64,000 nucleotides of DNA from Siphonodentalium dalli (lineage: Eukaryota; Mollusca; Scaphopoda; Gadilida; Siphonodentaliidae). The translations under genes and the position numbers were made by a program. This document shows, piece by piece, positions 57,901 through 64,000 of the stretch; positions within the stretch are counted from its first letter, which is position 1; every line of letters begins with the position of its first letter. The stretch is from assembly GCA_032622095.1 (NCBI GenBank), contig CP136066.1, positions 230,894,961-230,958,960 of the forward strand, read 5' to 3'. The notes under the pieces are model-generated. The model saw only the letters and a list, made by a program, of their open reading frames with translations. It was not told the DNA's origin and did not search any database.

Positions 57901-60900
57901 TATAAACCTCAAATAACCCCACTAGATATATTTCGGAAGACGGTTTATTACGGAAGTTTATCATTCCGAACTACAATATGGTCGAAAGTTTGGTTGTGTT
58001 TTAACGACAACCTTTCGCACTTTGCAAGATAAATCTTTTACAAATCCGTGGATACCAAATTTATTACGATTGGACGTCGGGAACATGACGTACTAATTGA
58101 AATAATCTCGAGGGGTGTAAACCCCAAAAAACCACTCTAGATATCTTTCGGAAGACAGTTTATTACGGGAGTTTATCATTGCGCACTACAATACGGTCGA
58201 AAGTTTGGCTGTGTTTGAATGCATGTGGTCGGATGTCTATAAACATTTCTGATGGCAACATTTGCATTTTCCAAGACAAATCTTTTACCAATCTGTGGAT
58301 ACCAAATTTATTGCGATTGGATCGGGGACATGGCGTACTAATTGAAATAATCTCGAGGGATATAAGCCCTAAATAACTCCTCTAGATATATTTCGGAAGA
58401 GTGTTTATTACGGGAGTTTATCATTGCGCACTAAAATACGGGCTGTGTTTAGATGACTTTGGTGGGTTTTCTATCAACATTTTTAGCTGCAGCTTTATGT
58501 ATGTTGCCAGCTCAGTCTGGCCGATTTATGGCTATGAAATTTATTACGATCGGACATCGAGAACTTGTCATATTAATCGATACAAATCCAAACTACAAAC
58601 TATTATCGAAAGTTTGGCTGTGTTTGCATGCCTGTCGTCGGATTTCTGTTAATATTTTTAACGACAACTATTCGCACTTTGCAAGATAAATCTTTTACAA
58701 ATCCGTGGATACCAAATTTATTTCGATTGGACTTCGGCAACATGACGTACTAATTGAAATAATCTCGAGGGGCATAAACCCCAAAAAACACACTAGATAT
58801 ATTTCGGAAGACAGTTTATTACGGGAGTTTATCATTGCGCACTACAATACGGTCGAACGTTTGGCTGTGTTTGAATGCCTGTCGTCGGATTTCTATAAAT
58901 AGTTTAGCGGCAATGTGTTGCATTTTGCAAGATAAATATTTCACCAATCAGCGGATACAAAATTTATTACGATTGGACATCGGGAACATGACGGACTAAT
59001 TGAAATAATCTCGAGGGGTATAAACCCCAAATAACCCCATTAGATATATTTCGGAAGACAGTTTATTACGGGAGTTTATCATTGCGCATTGCAATACGGG
59101 CTGTGTTTAGGTAACTTTTGTGGGTTTTCTATAAACATTTTAGCTGCAGATTTTTGTACGTTGCAAGTTCAGTCTCTGGCCGATTCACGGGTATGAAATT
59201 GAATACGATCGGACATCGTGAACTTGTCATATTAATCGATACAAATCCAAACTACAAATATATTGGTCGAAAGTTTGGTTGTGTTTGCATGCCTGTCATC
59301 GGATTTCTATAAATATCTTTAGCGGCAACCTTTGGGATTTTCCAAGTAAATCTTCTACCAATCCGTGGATACCAAATTTATTACGATGGGACCGGGAACA
59401 TGACGTACTTATTGAAATAATCTCGAGGGGTATAAACCCCATATAACCCCACTATATATATTTCGGAAGACAGTTTATTACGGGAGTTTATTATTGCGCA
59501 CTACAATACGGGTGACTTTTGTGGGTTTTCTATAAACATTTATACCTGTTGCATGTTCAGTCTCTGGCCGATTCATGGGTATGAAATTTATGACGATCGG
59601 ACATCGGGAATTCGTCATATTAAGCGATACAAACCCAAACTAGAAATGTATTGGTCGAAAGTTTGGCTGTGTTTGAACGCCTGTCGTCGGATTTCTATAA
59701 ATATTTAGCGGCAACGTTTTGTGTGTTGCAAGATAAAACTTTTACCAATCCGTGGATATACAATTCATTACGATTGGACATCGGTAACATAACGTACTAA
59801 TTGAAATAATGTCCAGGGGTATAAACCTCAAATAACCCCACCAGATATATTTCGGAAGACAGTTTATTACGGGAGTTTATCATTGCGCACTACAATACGG
59901 GCTGTGTTTAGGTGACTTTTGTGGTGGCTTTTCTATAAACAGTTTTAGCGGCAAATTTGTGCATGTTGCATGTTAGTCTCTGTCCGATTCACGGGTATGA
60001 AATTATAACGATCGGACATCTGGAATTTGGTATATTAATCGATACAAACCCAAACTATAAATGTATTTGTCGAAAGTTTGGCTGTGTTTGAATGCCTGTC
60101 GTCGAATTTCTATAAACATTTTAGCAATCCGGAATATAAAACTTATTACGGTTGGACGTCGGTAACATGACTTACTAATTGAAATAATCTCGAGGGGTAT
60201 AAACCTCAAATAACCCCACTAGATATATTTCGGAAGACGGTTTATTACGGAAGTTTATCATTGCGAACTACAATATGGTCGAAAGTTTGGTTGTGTTTGA
60301 GTGCCTGTCATCGGATTTATATAAATATTTTTAACGGCATCCTTTTGCATGTTGTAACATAGATCTTTTACCAATCAGTGGATACCAAATTTATTATGAT
60401 CGGACGTCGGGAAAATGACGTACTAATTTAAATAATCTCGGAGGGTATAAACCCAAAATAACCCCACTAGATATATTTCGGAAGACAGTTTATTACGGGA
60501 GTTTATCATTCCGAACTACAATATGGTCGAAAGTTTGGTTGTGTTTTAACGACAACCTTTCGCCCTTTGCAAGATAAATCTTTTACAAATCCGTGGATAC
60601 CAAATTTATTACGATTGGACGTCGGGAACATGACGTACTAATTGAAATAATCTCGAGGGGTGTAAACCCCAAAAAACCACACTAGATATCTTTCGGAAGA
60701 CAGTTTATTACGGGAGTTTATCATTGCGCACTACAATACGGTCGAAAGTTTGGCTGTGTTTGAATGCACGTCGTCGGATGTCTATAAACATTTTTGATGG
60801 CAACATTTTGCATTTTCCAAGACAAATCTTTTACCAATCTGTGGATACCAAATTTATTACGATTGGACCGGGAACATGACGTACTTATTGAAATAATCTC

Positions 60901-63900
60901 GAGGGGTATAAACCCCATATAACCCTACTATATATATTTCGGAAGACAGTTTATTACGGGAGTTTATTATTGCGCACAATACGGGCTGTGTTTATGTGAC
61001 TTTTGTGGGTTTTCTATAAACATTTATACCTGTTGCATGTTCAGTCTCTGGCCGATTCATGGGTATGAAATTTATGACGATCGGACATCGGGAACTCGTC
61101 ATATTAAGCGATACAAACCCAAACTAGAAATGTATTGGTCGAAAGTTTGGCTGTGTTTGAACGCCTGTCGTCGGATTTCTATAAATATTTAGCGGCAACG
61201 TTTTGTGTGTTGCAAGATAAAACTTTTACCAATCCGTGGATATACAATTCATTACGATTGGACATCGGTAACATAACGTACTAATTGAAATAATGTCCAG
61301 GGGTATAAACCTCAAATAACCCCACCAGATATATTTCGGAAGACAGTTTATTACGGGAGTTTATCATTACGCACTACAATACGGGCTGTGTTTAGGTGAC
61401 TTTTGTGGGTTTTCTATAAATGTTTTAGTTGCAACTTTTGGGATATGGCAAGGTCAGTCTATGGCCGATTCATGGGTATTAAAGATATTACGATCAGACA
61501 TCAGGAACTTTTGGATGTGGCAAGCTCAGTCTCTGGCTGATTCATGGGTATGAAATTTATTACGATCGGACATCTGGAACTTGTCATATTAATCGATACA
61601 AACCCAAACAAGAAATGTATTTAGCCGCAATCTTTTGCATTTTGCAAGATAAATCTTTTAACAATCTGCGGATACCAAATGTATTGCGATTGGACCGGGA
61701 ACATGACGTACTAATTGAAATAATCTCGAGGGGTATAAACCCCATATAACCCCACTATAAATATTTCGGAAGACAGTTTATTACGGGAGTTTATTATTGC
61801 GCACTACAATACGGGCTGTGTTTAGGTGACTTTTGTGGGTTTTCTATAAACATTTATACCTGTTGCATGTTCAGTCTCTGGCCGATTCATGGGTATGAAA
61901 TTTATGACGATCGGACATCGGGAATTCGTCATATTAAGCGATACAAACCCAAACTAGAAATGTATTGGTCGAAAGTTTGGCTGTGTTTGAACGCCTGTCG
62001 TCGGATTTCTATAAATATTTAGCGGCAACGTTTTGTGTGTTGCAAGATAAAACTTTTACCAATCCGTGGATATACAATTCATTACGATTGGACATCGGTA
62101 ACATAACGTACTAATTGAAATAATGTCCAGGGGTATAAACCTCAAATAACCCCACCAGATATATTTCGGAAGACAGTTTATTACGGGAGTTTATCATTGC
62201 GCACTACAATACGGGCTGTGTTTAGGTGACTTTTGTGGTGGCTTTTCTATAAACAGTTTTAGCGGCAAATTTGTGCATGTTGCATGTTAGTCTCTGTCCG
62301 ATTCACGGGTATGAATTATAACGATCGGACATCTGGAATTTGGTATATTAATCGATACAAACCCAAACTATAAATGTATTTGTCGAAAGTTTGGCTGTGT
62401 TTGAATGCCTGTCGTCGAATTTCTATAAACATTTTAGCAATCCGGAATATAAATCTTATTACGGTTGGACGTCGGTAACATGACTTACTAATTGAAATAA
62501 TCTCGAGGGGTATAAACCTCAAATAACCCCACTAGATATATTTCGGAAGACGGTTTATTACGGAAGTTTATCATTGCGAACTACAATATGGTCGAAAGTT
62601 TGGTTGTGTTTGAGTGCCTGTCATCGGATTTATATAAATATTTTTAACGGCATCCTTTTGCATGTTGTAACATAGATCTTTTACCAATCAGTGGATACCA
62701 AATTTATTATGATCGGACGTCGGGAAAATGACGTACTAATTTAAATAATCTCGAAGGGTATAAACCCAAAATAACCCCACTAGATATATTTCGGAAGACA
62801 GTTTATTACGGGAGTTTATCATTCCGAACTACAATATGGTCGAAAGTTTGGTTGTGTTTTAACGACAACCTTTCGCCCTTTGCAAGATAAATCTTTTACA
62901 AATCCGTGGATACCAAATTTATTACGATTGGACGTCGGGAACATGACGTACTAATTGAAATAATCTCGAGGGGTGTAAACCCCAAAAAACCACACTAGAT
63001 ATCTTTCGGAAGACAGTTTATTACGGGAGTTTATCATTGCGCACTACAATACGGTCGAAAGTTTGGCTGTGTTTGAATGCACGTCGTCGGATGTCTATAA
63101 ACATTTTTGATGGCAACATTTTGCATTTTCCAAGACAAATCTTTTACCAATCTGTGGATACCAAATTTATTACGATTGGACCGGGAACATGACGTACTTA
63201 TTGAAATAATCTCGAGGGGTATAAACCCCATATAACCCCACTATATATATTTCGGAAGACAGTTTATTACGGGAGTTTATTATTGCGCACAATACGGGCT
63301 GTGTTTAGGTGACTTTTGTGGGTTTTCTATAAACATTTATACCTGTTGCATGTTCAGTCTCTGGCTGATTCATGGGTATGAAATTTATTACGATCGGACA
63401 TCTGGAACTTGTCATATTAATCGATACAAACCCAAACAAGAAATGTATTTAGCCGCAATCTTTTGCATTTTGCAAGATAAATCTTTTAACAATCTGCGGA
63501 TACCAAATGTATTACGATTGGACCGGGAACATGACGTACTAATTGAAATAATCTCGAGGGGTATAAACCCCATATAACCCCACTATAAATATTTCGGAAG
63601 ACAGTTTATTACGGGAGTTTATTATTGCGCACTACAATACGGGCTGTGTTTAGGTGACTTTTGTGGGTTTTCTATAAACATTTATACCTGTTGCATGTTC
63701 AGTCTCTGGCCGATTCATGGGTATGAAATTTATGACGATCGGACATCGGGAACTCGTCATATTAAGCGATACAAACCCAAACTAGAAATGTATTGGTCGA
63801 AAGTTTGGCTGTGTTTGAACGCCTGTCGTCGGATTTCTATAAATATTTAGCGGCAACGTTTTGTGTGTTGCAAGATAAAACTTTTACTAATCCGTGGATA

Positions 63901-64000
63901 TACAATTCATTACGATTGGACATCGGTAACATGACGTGCTAATTGAAATAATGTCCAGGGGTATAAACCTCAAATAACCCCACCAGATATATTTCGGAAG
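54955..64000. repeat. Satellite B, second block, running off the window
   Basis: Roughly 24 dimers of the ~378-bp unit, with half-A or half-B deletions and insertions (for example GTGCCTGTCATCGGATTTAT units and GTCCAGGGGTATAAACCTC variants). Most half-B units retain CTCGAGGGGTATAAACCCC and TTTCGGAAGACAGTTTATTA. Open frames inside are short and repeat-derived. Confidence 0.95.
59480..61792. repeat. 2313-bp higher-order repeat in satellite B
   Basis: The run of variants at 59811-60960 (GTCCAGGGGTATAAACC, CATTTTAGCAATCCGGAATA, AACGACAACCTTTCGCCCTT, GATGTCTATAAACATTTTTG) recurs at 62125-63273, an offset of 2313 bp, almost unchanged. The ends of the unit are approximate. Confidence 0.8.

Noticed and set aside
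54955-64000. CENP-B box in satellite B
   Set aside because: TTTCGGAAGACAG...TTACGGGAG has TTCG and CGGG words, but 15 bases lie between them rather than the 7 of the 17-bp box.

Overview
This is a eukaryotic, almost certainly metazoan, window that is mostly repetitive DNA. The sequence is A+T-rich. It has no bacterial-style operons, carries GT...AG splice signals, TATA/CCAAT/CRE-like motifs, non-LTR retrotransposon fragments and many small inverted-repeat DNA elements. A marine invertebrate such as a mollusc, annelid or similar is a guess; nothing here fixes the species. I see no rRNA, tRNA, CRISPR array or complete large gene.

Layout. (1) 1-22578: one uninterrupted satellite (A) of about 63-bp monomers with several higher-order repeats. 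(2) 22580-27060: the only gene I can argue for, on the minus strand. It is a signal-peptide exon (26944-27058) and a phase-matched downstream exon (22591-22685) separated by a 4.26-kb interval, which holds a diverged 1-kb inverted repeat, a 21-bp minisatellite and a 41-bp tandem repeat. The conceptual product is a 69-residue secreted protein resembling the signal and propeptide part of an astacin-type metalloprotease. Its 3' end touches satellite A. (3) 27060-40970: a graveyard of nested elements. It includes a family with palindromic ends (P element), an 81-bp hairpin element, foldback repeats, several short inverted-repeat transposons, four non-LTR reverse transcriptase fragments, and one well-preserved transposon (37295-38661) with 103-bp identical ends and a 9-bp target duplication. 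(4) 40970-45660: a cluster of ~540-bp repeats, each with CRE, CACGTG, CCAAT and TATA motifs. (5) 45660-64000: a second satellite (B), a ~378-bp dimer of two related halves, preceded twice by the same ~2-kb non-satellite block. Block plus satellite therefore forms a ~7.3-kb macro-repeat. Satellite B runs off the window end.

No set of genes works together here. Most long reading frames are by-products of repeats whose period is a multiple of three, or of palindromes. Best leads: the astacin-like split gene abutting the satellite, the intact long-terminal-inverted-repeat transposon, the P-element/hairpin family, the promoter-like repeat cluster, and the duplicated block with a conserved in-frame exon candidate. 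Exon calls rest on splice motifs and reading frame alone, without transcript or database evidence.
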